Positions 26,203 to 35,019 of a DNA stretch of 64,000 bases are shown here, piece by piece. A program made the translations under genes and the position numbers. The notes beneath the pieces are model-generated. The model was not told where the DNA came from. It searched no databases and was given only the letters and a program-made list of their open reading frames with translations. How positions within the stretch are numbered: position 1 is the stretch's first letter; every line of letters starts with the position of its first letter. Source of the DNA: Bradyrhizobium sp. SK17 (GTDB lineage Bacteria > Pseudomonadota > Alphaproteobacteria > Rhizobiales > Xanthobacteraceae); NCBI RefSeq assembly GCF_002831585.1, contig NZ_CP025113.1, positions 2,495,001 to 2,559,000 on the forward strand. Direction: 5' to 3'.

Positions 26203-26478
26203 GCTTCGACTCAAATCATCCTTGCGAAGACGCGACTTAACAAGCTGACCGCGCCCAGTCGAGCACCCAGCTGCCACGCTATCCCCAAGCCTGCGCAAGC
26301 AGTGGACAGGTCGCTGAGGCGGAGAGCGCTGCCGCCTTGCGGCGTTCTCCGACCGCGGGGGGCTGCGGTTGTCTATTGACGATCCCGAATCGTGATGGTC
26401 CTGATATCCGCGGCCGATCGATAATCAACAACAAGATCAGCCGTGTGGGTCCAGCGGACCTCGACAGGGGAGGTCGTG

Positions 26479-27233
26479 ATGCGCAAGGAGCAGGTCCTGG
26501 AGCTTTGCACGGAGATGGCAACGCTTTGCGACTTCGCGTCGGCGCTCGATCGTGTCAAGGCCGTTGGCCAAGCCATCGGCCTTCCGCTTGTCCTGTTTCG
26601 GGATGATCTCGCGTCCGAATCGAGTGAACTCCATATCGCCGGACGGTCGCGGTGGCCGTTGTCGGAAAAGTTCATCGAGTTTCGCCGGGTATGGGACAAG
26701 CGGCAGTACCGGATGAAATCCCCGGTCTATCTGGCCTGCCGAACGCAATACTTGCCTTTCACGTGGCGACACGACGGTCAGGGCCCGCGACGATCGACGT
26801 CTCCAGCAAGAATATCGAGTTTGTGAAGACCTACGGCATCCTGGGCGGTCTCTGCGTTCCGATCCACGCGCCGCGCGGCCGGGTCGGATGTCTCCATTTC
26901 CTCGACCGCAAGGGAATCGATCTCGAGCACTGCCTCGAGACCCATCGTTCGGCGTTGGTGGTCGCCGGCATCTATCTGATGAACTCGTGCCTCGATGCGG
27001 CCGCCAATGCCGACCTGACACAAGCCATCAATCATCTCACCAAGCGCGAGATCGATTGCGTCACCCTGGCAGGACGCGGGCTGACCGACAAGCAGATCGC
27101 CAAGGAGTTGCGCTTTGGCCCCGGCACGGCGCGATTTCATATCGACAACGTGATGAAGAAGTTGCAGGCCCAGACCCGCGTGCAGGCAGTGGCCAAGGCC
27201 GCGCAGCTCGGCCTGATCGGTCCGATCGCCTGA
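26479..27233 (+). pseudogene. LuxR-family regulator split by a -1-type frameshift
   Basis: The 5' part (frame of 26479) reads MRKEQVLELCTEMATLC, then an autoinducer-binding-like region ([19 protein letters not shown]) and runs to a TGA at 26824-26826. The 3' part, in a different frame from about 26778, continues it perfectly: [32 protein letters not shown], then the Lux[29 protein letters not shown] and [14 protein letters not shown]. The join lies near 26775-26785 in CAGGGCCCGCGACG, where one base seems to be missing. It is a broken gene, a sequence error, or a frameshift. The start has GGGGAGG. No luxI is seen. It faces the SBP gene and lies next to the aldolase operon. Confidence 0.75.
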
Positions 27234-27251
27234 GCGTCGCAGCGGTCCAGG

Positions 27252-28478
27252 CTAAGGCTGCGGAAGGCCCGACTCGCTGTTGAGGATCGGGCCGAATGGC
27301 ACCCAGCGGGTTCCGTCGAACTTCACCAACTGCATTTCCTCGATCGGGCGGTAGTCGCTGCTGCTGGTATTGACCATGATGCCCGGCAACAGCATTGCCG
27401 CCCGGAAATCCCTGAGATTGGCGGCCTGCTTCATGACGTTCTCCCGTCGCAGGTCGTCGCCGCACTGTCTCAGCACCTGAACCATCAGTTGAGCCGCGAC
27501 ATAGCCCGCCGTGACGATCGCATCGGCCTTGTTGGCACCGGGATCGTATTTCTCGAGGAAGGTCAGGTAGTCCCTGGTTTCGGGATCGTCCGTCCATTGC
27601 GGGTCGGTCGGATCCTTCAGGGAAGCCGCTGAAACGATGTCCTTCGCATTCTCGAGGCCCGCCGGCTCGAGCACCGCGCTGATCGACGTCGAGATGCCGT
27701 TGAGCAATATCCGTGGTTTCCAGTTCAGCTCCGCCAGCTTCCGGATGGTCTGTGATGCGAACCGCGCGCTGGTGACGCTGAACAGCGTGTCCGCGCCGCT
27801 GGCCTTTAGCGTGGCGATCTGCGAGTCGATCGTCGGCTGGCTCGTCTCATAGGGGACCTCGGCCACGATCATATCCTTGGCGGCATTGCCGAGGCCGTCC
27901 TTGAAGCCCTTCAAATAGTCTCTGCCATAGTCGTTGTTCTCGTAGAGGATGCCGACCTTCGCCTCGGGCCGCTGTTTGAGCAGATAGGCCGCGTAGATGT
28001 GTCCCTCGCCGCGGTAGCTCGGCAACATGCCCATGGTCCACGGGAAGTTCTGCGGATCGGCCCATTTCGCGGCGCCGGATCCGACGAAGATCTGCGGGAC
28101 TTTCCTGGCGTTGAGATATTTCTGCATCGCCGTGTTGCTCAGGGTTCCGAGCGGGCCGAGCACCGCCAGCACGTCGTCGCTCTCCACCAGCTTGCGCACC
28201 TGCTCGACCGTCTTGGGTGGACTGCTGGCATCGTCATAGGAGATGAACTTGATGCGGCGTCCATGAATGCCGCCTTCGTCGTTGATCTTGTGAAAGTAGG
28301 CTTCCTGCGCCTTGGCAAGGGCGCTGTAGGCGGAGAAGGGGCCGCTGTAGGGCGCCAGGTTCCCGATCCTGATCTCGGTGTCGGTCGCGCCACCGTCATA
28401 CTTCTTGTCGGTGGCGGCAGCAGCCAGGGTGCTCGCGACGATGCACGCAACGCTCAGGATGATTCTGCCCATCGGCAT
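27252..28478 (-). CDS. LivK-type ABC transporter substrate-binding protein, orphan
   Basis: 408 residues. Signal peptide 1-22 (ILSVACIVASTLAAAA), then the branched-chain amino acid-type periplasmic binding fold: IRIGNLAPYSGPFSAYS, KINDEGGIHGRRIKFISYDD, LAVLGPLGTLSNTAM, and ILYENNDYGRDYLKGFKDGL. In soil bacteria this family often binds aromatic acids, amides or other organic acids. No livHMGF permease or ATPase genes are adjacent, so it must use components encoded elsewhere. It diverges from the thiolase/DUF35 operon, which hints that it imports that pathway's substrate. ATG 28478 follows GTGGGAGCATCCC. Confidence 0.85.
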   Translation of the reverse strand: MPMGRIILSVACIVASTLAAAATDKKYDGGATDTEIRIGNLAPYSGPFSAYSALAKAQEAYFHKINDEGGIHGRRIKFISYDDASSPPKTVEQVRKLVESDDVLAVLGPLGTLSNTAMQKYLNARKVPQIFVGSGAAKWADPQNFPWTMGMLPSYRGEGHIYAAYLLKQRPEAKVGILYENNDYGRDYLKGFKDGLGNAAKDMIVAEVPYETSQPTIDSQIATLKASGADTLFSVTSARFASQTIRKLAELNWKPRILLNGISTSISAVLEPAGLENAKDIVSAASLKDPTDPQWTDDPETRDYLTFLEKYDPGANKADAIVTAGYVAAQLMVQVLRQCGDDLRRENVMKQAANLRDFRAAMLLPGIMVNTSSSDYRPIEEMQLVKFDGTRWVPFGPILNSESGLPQP

Positions 28479-28732
28479 GGGATGCTCCCACAGCTTGATT
28501 GGTCTCCGTCGGCACAAATCGACGGAGTGAGGACGATTGAACGCCAGGTGATTGAAGCGCCGGGTGATGCGGGATGCCACCTTGCGAAAACGAGAGGTAA
28601 GCCGCCTGCCCGAGGCTGCGCGGCGACCCTCGCGAATCCGGGAGGTATTTTTCCCGGCTCATTTCCGCAATCCTCGCCGCGACATGAAGCCGGCCCGGCC
28701 GGGATCGAAATAGCGAGCGCGAGGCATTGATC

Positions 28733-29896
28733 GTGAGTCTGAAGGGTGCGGCGGCCATCACCGGTTATGCGGAGTTCCCGCCGACCAAGACCCCGGATGG
28801 TCTTGTCTCGCTCGAGATCATCGCGCGGCTGGCGCGAGAGACGGCGCAGGATGCCGGGTTCGAGAAGCGCGACATCGACGGGCTGCTGACGACGACCCCG
28901 ATCGATTCCTTCAGCATGTTCTGGCCGACGGTGGTTGGCGAGAACCTCGGCATGTCACTGAAATATTTCGACACCGTCGAGCTTGGCGGCGCATCTGCGG
29001 CCGGCATGATCTGGCGCGCGGCCGCGGCGATCCATGCCGGACTGTGCCGCAACGTGCTGTGCGTCATCGGTGGCGTGACCGCCGGGGGAGGCTCGCTCCA
29101 GCTCGGTCATTTGAGCCCGGCGCATCGCGCCGAGTTCGATGCGCCGTTCGGCATATCGCAGCCGAACGCGGGCTATGCCCTGATCGCGCGGCGGCACATG
29201 CACGAATACGGCACGCGGCCGGAACAGATGGCCAAGGTCGCGGTCGACCAGCGAACCAACGCGCTGCGTAATCCGATCGCCTTGTTCAACAAGGAGCCGC
29301 TGACGATCGACAAGGTGCTGGCGTCGCCGCTGGTGTTCGATCCCCTGCATTTGCTCGAGATCGTCTCGCGCTGTTCGGGCGGCGCCGCGGTTCTCGTCAG
29401 CAGCCGCGACGTCGCGCGCGCGTCGAAGAACCGTCCGATCCATCTGATTGGTGCCGGCGAGGCGGGCACCCATCTGGCGATTTCGGCACGGAAGAACATC
29501 ACGGAGTCCTGGGTCAAGGCGTCAGCGGAAACCGCTTTTGCCATGGCCGGCGTCGCGCCGAAGCAGATGGATTTCGTTCAGGTCTACGACTGCTACACCA
29601 TCACGGTTCTGGTCAGCCTGGAGGACATGGGGTTCTGCCCCAAGGGGCAGAGCGGTCCGTTCGTCGCCGAGCGCGACCTGACCTTCGCCGGCGATCTTCC
29701 TCTCAACACCAATGGCGGCCAGCTTTCGTTCGGTCAGCCGGGGACGGCCGGCGGAATGATCCACGTCGTCGAAGCCGTGCGCCAGCTGATGGGACGCGGC
29801 GCGGCGCGCCAGGTGAAGAATGCGAGCCTGGGTGTTGCCCATGGCAATGGCGGCGTGATGGGCGACCAGGTCACCCTCGTGCTTGCAAACCAGTGA
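28733..29896 (+). CDS. Thiolase-fold protein without catalytic Cys/His, probable DUF35-dependent aldolase
   Basis: 387 residues with the thiolase fold of SCP-x/Ltp type (YDCYTITVLVSLEDMGFC at 285-302; NGGQLSFGQPGTAGG at 327-341). The nucleophilic Cys position reads GGASAAG (85-91), with Ser88/Ala, and the GHP His is Gln335 in GQP. The late catalytic Cys also appears replaced (VAHGNGG). Proteins with these losses work with a DUF35 partner as retro-aldolases, as in Ltp2-ChsH2 of sterol side-chain breakdown; here the DUF35 gene follows 11 bases downstream. The start is GTG 28733 after GAGCGCGAGG. It leads a four-gene operon. Confidence 0.85.
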   Translation: MSLKGAAAITGYAEFPPTKTPDGLVSLEIIARLARETAQDAGFEKRDIDGLLTTTPIDSFSMFWPTVVGENLGMSLKYFDTVELGGASAAGMIWRAAAAIHAGLCRNVLCVIGGVTAGGGSLQLGHLSPAHRAEFDAPFGISQPNAGYALIARRHMHEYGTRPEQMAKVAVDQRTNALRNPIALFNKEPLTIDKVLASPLVFDPLHLLEIVSRCSGGAAVLVSSRDVARASKNRPIHLIGAGEAGTHLAISARKNITESWVKASAETAFAMAGVAPKQMDFVQVYDCYTITVLVSLEDMGFCPKGQSGPFVAERDLTFAGDLPLNTNGGQLSFGQPGTAGGMIHVVEAVRQLMGRGAARQVKNASLGVAHGNGGVMGDQVTLVLANQ

Positions 29897-29907
29897 GACA
29901 GACAGTC

Positions 29908-30324
29908 ATGGGCGCCTCCTCCAAACCCCTGCCGCAGCCGTCGCGGCTGTCCCTGCCGTTCTGGGAAGGCGCGCGCGGCTCGGAAATCCGTGCGCAGCGC
30001 TGCCGTGCCTGCGGCCATATCGAGCACCCGCCACGACCGCTGTGCACCGCGTGCTGGAATGACGATCTGGAGTGGGTGAGCTGCGGCCTTGAAGGAGAGG
30101 TCTACTCCTACACGGTCTGCCACTGGGCAACGATGCCGGAATTCAAGGGTGACACGCCGTACATCATTGCGATCGTCGAGCTCGGCCACGGCGTGCGCTT
30201 GACCAGCAACGTCATCGACTGTGCGCCCGACGAGATTTCGGTGGGGCTGAAAGTGAAGGCGGTCTTCGAGCCGGTCTCGGACGCAGTCAGCCTGATCAAG
30301 TTTCGACCAGCGTCGCAGCGGTAA
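29908..30324 (+). CDS. DUF35 zinc-ribbon/OB-fold protein, partner of the thiolase-fold protein
   Basis: 138 residues. The N-terminal zinc ribbon has Cys32, Cys35, Cys46 and Cys49 (CRACGHIEHPPRPLCTAC). The C-terminal OB fold carries GEVYSYTVCHWA and GLKVKAVFEPV. DUF35 proteins bind acyl-CoA and stabilise thiolase-like partners; in sterol degradation they form a ChsH2-type subunit with the aldolase. It is 11 bases after the thiolase-fold gene and is followed by a crotonase. A GTG codon 15 bases upstream overlaps the previous stop and would allow translational coupling. Confidence 0.86.
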   Translation: MGASSKPLPQPSRLSLPFWEGARGSEIRAQRCRACGHIEHPPRPLCTACWNDDLEWVSCGLEGEVYSYTVCHWATMPEFKGDTPYIIAIVELGHGVRLTSNVIDCAPDEISVGLKVKAVFEPVSDAVSLIKFRPASQR

Positions 30325-30345
30325 GGTTGCCCGGGAGAGAACGAC

Positions 30346-31152
30346 ATGAGCGATTTGATTGTTGAGAGAAGAGGCCCGGCGCTTTGGCTGACGCTGAACC
30401 GGCCCGAGGTGTTCAATTGCATGAGCCCCGAGGCATCCTGCAAGTTGCAGGACGCCTGGCAGATGCTCGAGACCGACGACGAGCTGCGCGTTGCGGTCGT
30501 CACCGGGACCGGCGACCGTGCGTTTTGCTCCGGCGCCGACCTCAAGCGCCTGATCCCGCTCTACACCGGCGCGCGCGAGCCCGAAGACGAATGGGATCGC
30601 CGGGTTGTCGAGATGCGCAAGGCCGGCCGTGGCGGCTTCATGAAGGACAGGATCGTCGCGAAGCCGATCATCGCCGCCGTCAACGGCGTCGCCTACGCGG
30701 GAGGCTGCGAACTGGTGCTGGCATGCGATATCCGGATCGCGACGACGTCGGCGCGCTTCGCATTGCCGGAGGCGCAGCGCGGAATCGTGCCGGGTGCAGG
30801 ATCGATGGTGCGTCTGCCACGGCAAATTCCCTACTGCCTTGCGATGGAGTTGATGATGACGGGACGGATCTTCACCGCGGCCGAGGCGCTGGCGGCGGGA
30901 ATGATCAACCGGGTGGTCGAGCCGCATGCGCTGTTGTCCGAGACCGAGAAGATGGTCGAGGCGCTCGTGAGCAGCGCACCGCTGTCGGTCCAGGCGATCA
31001 AGCGGGTCGCCCTGCAAAGCAGCGGACTGCCGTTGTCGGAGGGGTTCGCCATCGAGACGGCGGCAGGACGCGAAGTTACGCGGTCGGAGGATGCCCGCGA
31101 GGGACCGCGTGCCTTCGCCGAAAAGCGGCCGGCGCGGTTTCGCGGCCGATAG
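30346..31152 (+). CDS. Enoyl-CoA hydratase/isomerase (crotonase family)
   Basis: 268 residues. The crotonase signature is complete: AFCSGADLKRL and IIAAVNGVAYAGGCELVLACDIRIA for the oxyanion hole, then Glu142 in ALPEAQRGIVPGAGS and Glu168 in LAMELMMTGRIFTA. These match the two catalytic glutamates of hydratases, so a true hydratase is likely. It would add water to a 2-enoyl-CoA to give the 3-hydroxyacyl-CoA that the neighbouring thiolase-fold/DUF35 pair could cleave. It is third in the operon, 21 bases after the DUF35 gene. No 3-hydroxyacyl-CoA dehydrogenase gene accompanies it. Confidence 0.9.
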   Translation: MSDLIVERRGPALWLTLNRPEVFNCMSPEASCKLQDAWQMLETDDELRVAVVTGTGDRAFCSGADLKRLIPLYTGAREPEDEWDRRVVEMRKAGRGGFMKDRIVAKPIIAAVNGVAYAGGCELVLACDIRIATTSARFALPEAQRGIVPGAGSMVRLPRQIPYCLAMELMMTGRIFTAAEALAAGMINRVVEPHALLSETEKMVEALVSSAPLSVQAIKRVALQSSGLPLSEGFAIETAAGREVTRSEDAREGPRAFAEKRPARFRGR

Positions 31153-31225
31153 CAACGGGCTGTGCATATCGGGTTGCCGTTGAGGATCAGTGGTCGCCTG
31201 CGTGGAATCGGAAAGAGGGAATGAA

Positions 31226-32374
31226 ATGAGCGGCGCGCTAGCAGGTGTTCGGATCCTTGATCTGACGACCATGATCTCCGGTCCCGTTGCCACGCAGATG
31301 CTTGCCGATCAGGGCGCCGACGTCATCAAGGTGGAGTCGCCCGAGGGCGACACTTTGCGTCATTTCGGCGTCGGACCCGGTTCCGTCTCGTCATCCTTTC
31401 TCAGCGCAAATCGCAACAAGCGATCGGTGATGCTGGACCTCAAGCACGAGCCGGGCCGGCAGGCGCTTCGCGAACTGGTCAGAACCGCCGATGTCCTGGT
31501 CGAGAACTTCCGCCCGGGCACCGCCGCCAGGATGGGCTTCGGCGAGGCGGAGGTGCGCGCGATCAAGCCTGACATCGTCTACGTCTCGATCAACGGGTTC
31601 GGCGAGAACGGTCCCTACATCCACAAGCGCGTCTACGATCCCATCATCCAGGCGGCGTCAGGTGTCGCTGCCCTGCAAGCCGACCGGGAAACCGGGAAAC
31701 CAAAATTCGTCCAGATCATCCTCGCCGATCAGGTCGCGGCCATGACCGCGGCCCAGGCGATCACGGCGGCATTGTTCGCCCGCGCCCGTTCTGGTGAGGG
31801 GCAGACGGTCAGGCTTGCGATGCTCGATGCCATGGTGTCGTTCCTGTGGGTGTCGGCACTGGGCTCGCTGACGCGTTCATCGCAGGACGATCCCAAACGT
31901 CCGCCGGGACGCGTGGACCGGATTTTCGAGACCACGGATGGCTACATCACCGCGGCCGTCGTTTCGCAGATCGAGTGGCGTGGGCTGTGTGCGGCGCTGG
32001 AGAAGCCGGAATGGCTTCACGACGAGAGGTTTTCCACCAGTTCGTCGCGTCTGACGAACGACAAGCTGCTTATCGCGGAAATCCAGGAGGTCTTGCGACA
32101 CCGCGATAGCGAGCACTGGCTGAACGTGCTGGATTGGAACGATGTGCCCTGCGCGCCGGTCCTTGGAATCGAGGACTTGTTGCGCGACCCGCAGATCGCG
32201 GTCAACGACATCGTGCAGCATTGCGATCATCCCGATTGGGGGCCGATCCGGCAAGCGAGGCCCGCCGCCCGCTTCAGCGCGACGCCCTCGGAGATTCGCT
32301 CGCATGCGCCGTCGCTCGGCCAGCACACGCGCGAAATTCTCGACGAGCTCGGCCTTCTGGCGTCGGAAGGTTGA
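31226..32374 (+). CDS. Family III CoA-transferase (CaiB/BaiF)
   Basis: 382 residues. Family III hallmarks are seen: LAGVRILDLTTMISGPVATQ at the start, ADVIKVESPEGD, NRNKRSVMLDL, and catalytic Asp138 in RVYDPIIQAASG, which forms the aspartyl-CoA anhydride. The family moves CoA between small carboxylic acids, such as formyl-, carnitine- or succinyl-CoA to acid. It is fourth in the operon, 73 bases after the crotonase, so the pathway's acid substrate may be activated by CoA transfer rather than by an ATP-dependent ligase. ATG 31226 is chosen over the more distant in-frame GTG at 31190 because it follows AGAGGGAATGAA. Confidence 0.88.
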   Translation: MSGALAGVRILDLTTMISGPVATQMLADQGADVIKVESPEGDTLRHFGVGPGSVSSSFLSANRNKRSVMLDLKHEPGRQALRELVRTADVLVENFRPGTAARMGFGEAEVRAIKPDIVYVSINGFGENGPYIHKRVYDPIIQAASGVAALQADRETGKPKFVQIILADQVAAMTAAQAITAALFARARSGEGQTVRLAMLDAMVSFLWVSALGSLTRSSQDDPKRPPGRVDRIFETTDGYITAAVVSQIEWRGLCAALEKPEWLHDERFSTSSSRLTNDKLLIAEIQEVLRHRDSEHWLNVLDWNDVPCAPVLGIEDLLRDPQIAVNDIVQHCDHPDWGPIRQARPAARFSATPSEIRSHAPSLGQHTREILDELGLLASEG

Positions 32375-32577
32375 TCGGTCGACTCGAGATCGAACAACGC
32401 CACGGGGGCAGCATGCACATGGTTGAGAGCTCGGGTCGGCGATAGCTGCGTCGAAGTTCAAATCGACGCTGGAAATCAAAGTCGTTCACGTCGCGAAGGT
32501 GGTCGCTGATCTTGAGCTGCGCGCTCGAGGCCAGCGTCGCGCACTGACGCCGATAAAAAGCAGCGCAAGGGGGAAAC

Positions 32578-34668
32578 ATGACAGTCTTCAACAGGGGAAT
32601 TCCGGTTCTGTGGGTGGTGACTCTGGCTGGAATAACCGGAGCATCTGCTGCGGATCTTGCGAAAGACAAGCCGGTACTCAAGGCGAAGCCGGCTGCCGAG
32701 AAGCCGTTCTTTCTGATCAACGACAACCGTGTCACATACTCATATTACGGGTCGGCGGCGGTGCCGGGCTACACTAGGAACGCCAGTACCAATACGCTTG
32801 CCTTCACGCATTTCGATGCGTGGGCATATGGCACCAACACCGTTTCGATCCTCTACAGCAAGTACGACCATGCGGTCCCGACGCCGCCATGCGTCGGCAA
32901 CCTGGCGGGTCCGGCCGGTCCCTGCGCGGGTGGTGCGGTTGGTCTGTTTTCCGTCCGTAGCACCCTTGGCTGGAACGAGTTGTTCGACACCAAGGCGTTC
33001 TCGGTCGGACCCCTGACGAATATCTCGTTCCTGGCGGGCGCCAGCATGGCGCCGTTCAACCTGCTGACCGCCACCTCCGGCTCGGGGGTGATCGCCGGAC
33101 TGCAATTCGGCTTCGCGCTGCCATACAAAGGCTACTTCAACATCGCGCCGGTCTACTCGCAAGACTGGGGCTACACCAACAATGCCCTGCCGTCCGGCAC
33201 GGACGGCGCAATCGGAGTCAAGCCGCCCTTCACCGGCCTGCCCGACGGTGTGCAGCGCTTCAATCCAACATGGGGGATCGAGACCAACTACTACATGGAT
33301 CTCGGCTTCCTGCCGGAAAGCTTGCAGTATTTCTCGATCAGCGGTCGGGCGTCGATCCGTGGCCCGAAGGGTAATGGATATTACGGGCCCTATGTGGGCG
33401 ATCCGCTGAAATCGCGGACCGTGGAGTATGTCACCGAGCCGATCCGCGTGACGCTCGATGCGGGCAAACTGTTCTGGGGGCCGCAATACAGCCACCTGGT
33501 CGATATCTGGACGGCATGGCGTTACAACCGAAACACTGCCGGCTATGCGGTGGCTTACGACCCGACCTGCGCGCCCGGCGGCGTCTACAATGGCAGTTGT
33601 TCCGACAGCGGCGTGTATTCAGGCATCACGGTCAAGCTCGGCGCCGAGGTGCCGGGCACGCCGGCGCTATCCGCGTTCGGCCTGCCGTTCTTCAAGGATG
33701 TCGACAACCGGCTCACCTATGCCTATCTGCCGGACGCAACGTCGCCCGGACAGACCGCCAATACCGCAAAGCAGGTTTTTGCCTACGCGCATAACGATGC
33801 CTGGAGCTACGGCACCAACAGCTTCTATGCCGACGTCATGCGATCGGATCACCGCGATCCGTCGTCCCCGTGCTCGGCGGCATATGGCACGCCGGTCTTC
33901 GGGGCATCTGGACCATGCGCAGGAACCTACGAATTCAACGCGTCGCTGCGCAGCACGCTTGGCTGGAATGAGGCTTTCGGTACGCGCGCCTTCACGGTCG
34001 GGCCTTTGAAGAACATCTCATTCGAAGCAGGTGCGGACCTTAGAATCGCAAACAACTTCATGTCGCCCGAAAAGAAAGCCGTCGTCGCCGGTCTGCAGTT
34101 TGCGTTCGACCTGCCTTACCGAGGCTATCTGAACATAGCGCCGCTCTATTATCAGGAGTGGAACCACAACACCTTTGCCTATCCCAATTATGCCGGCTTC
34201 GCACTGCTTGGAAATCCTCCCTACGCAGGGCTGCTGCCGGCCGGTCTGACCGGGACGCCCGACGGCAATCTGCACTTCAATCCGACCTGGGCGGTCGAAG
34301 TCAATTACGGCATGGATCTCGGTTTCCTGCCGGAGAGCCTGCGCTTCTTCTCGGTCAGCGGCCGCGCTGGCTTCTACGGTCCGAAGGGCAATGGGGCCTA
34401 TGGCGGCTATACGCTGCCATCCGCGATGAGCACCAAAACGGAGATCAATTCGGAGCCGGTCCGCCTGACGTTCGACGCGAGCAAAGCGCTGTGGGGCGCG
34501 AAATACGCGCATTTCGTCGACGCCTGGGTCGCGTATCGCTACTGGAGGAACAAGTTCGGCTTCGACGGCAGCAATCCGGCCAACAGCATTTGCTTCTTTG
34601 CCGATGGTACCAGCAACAGGAGTTGCACGGAGCAGACGGTGTACTCGGGCATCACCGTAAAGTTCTGA
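32578..34668 (+). CDS. Outer-membrane channel made of two tandem beta-barrel repeats
   Basis: 696 residues. A signal peptide (1-24, ending GASA) is followed by two homologous halves, residues 43-354 and 370-696. Paired blocks: LRSTLGWNE/VRSTLGWNE near 126-134 and 457-465; NPTWGIETNYYMDLGFLPESL and its counterpart; SGRASIRGPKGNGYYG and SGRAGFYGPKGNGAYGG; and VYSGITVKL at 346-354 against VYSGITVKF at the C-terminus, where the final Phe is the outer-membrane signature. Each half looks like a Tsx-like 12-strand barrel. I know of no standard fused pair in this family. It is 203 bases downstream of the CoA-transferase gene and may be the outer-membrane route of that pathway. Confidence 0.85.
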   Translation: MTVFNRGIPVLWVVTLAGITGASAADLAKDKPVLKAKPAAEKPFFLINDNRVTYSYYGSAAVPGYTRNASTNTLAFTHFDAWAYGTNTVSILYSKYDHAVPTPPCVGNLAGPAGPCAGGAVGLFSVRSTLGWNELFDTKAFSVGPLTNISFLAGASMAPFNLLTATSGSGVIAGLQFGFALPYKGYFNIAPVYSQDWGYTNNALPSGTDGAIGVKPPFTGLPDGVQRFNPTWGIETNYYMDLGFLPESLQYFSISGRASIRGPKGNGYYGPYVGDPLKSRTVEYVTEPIRVTLDAGKLFWGPQYSHLVDIWTAWRYNRNTAGYAVAYDPTCAPGGVYNGSCSDSGVYSGITVKLGAEVPGTPALSAFGLPFFKDVDNRLTYAYLPDATSPGQTANTAKQVFAYAHNDAWSYGTNSFYADVMRSDHRDPSSPCSAAYGTPVFGASGPCAGTYEFNASLRSTLGWNEAFGTRAFTVGPLKNISFEAGADLRIANNFMSPEKKAVVAGLQFAFDLPYRGYLNIAPLYYQEWNHNTFAYPNYAGFALLGNPPYAGLLPAGLTGTPDGNLHFNPTWAVEVNYGMDLGFLPESLRFFSVSGRAGFYGPKGNGAYGGYTLPSAMSTKTEINSEPVRLTFDASKALWGAKYAHFVDAWVAYRYWRNKFGFDGSNPANSICFFADGTSNRSCTEQTVYSGITVKF

Positions 34669-35019
34669 ACTGAGGTCCCGTCTCAAGCATTGCAGCCGCC
34701 CGATGTCCTACGGGACGTCGGCGGTCCGGCGTTCACCCCACGTCGTGATGAATCCGGTTGGAACCGCCCCATGCATTGCACGATGTCACGCTTGGGAATT
34801 TGTCCCGGCTCAAGCGGGAACGGTTCCTCGTCGCGCGGTTCGCGTCACGGACGCCTACTCCGAAAGTCGAATGTTCCACGGATTTATGTCACGCTGGGAC
34901 GTACGTCGATGAAAATAGAAGCGCTCTAAGAGCGATTCCAGAAAGCCGCGGCTGCTAGTTCTTTTCTCGACAGAGCCGTGGCGTTACGGCTGCCTCATCA
35001 GTCGCATGGGGCGTGACAA
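34669..35019. other. 351-base gap before the first TonB receptor
   Basis: No credible gene is visible; short open frames here are Arg/Ser-rich noise. The gap must hold the promoter of the TonB-dependent receptor, and I looked for an Irr or Fur-type palindrome without success. CGCTCTAAGAGCG near 34922 is a tiny hairpin. Confidence 0.5.

Noticed and set aside
28479..28732. A small gene between the binding protein and the thiolase-fold gene
   Set aside because: Frames there are stop-interrupted or antisense noise; the gap is best read as a divergent promoter region.
34690..34929. Open reading frames of about 60-80 residues in the gap before the first TonB receptor
   Set aside because: Arg/Ser/Pro-rich, overlapping in all three frames, without a ribosome binding site or family pattern; typical high-GC noise.
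34880..35019. Possible Irr/Fur box before the TonB receptor
   Set aside because: Only short A/T-rich similarity and no extended palindrome; the same holds for the second receptor at 54590-54716.
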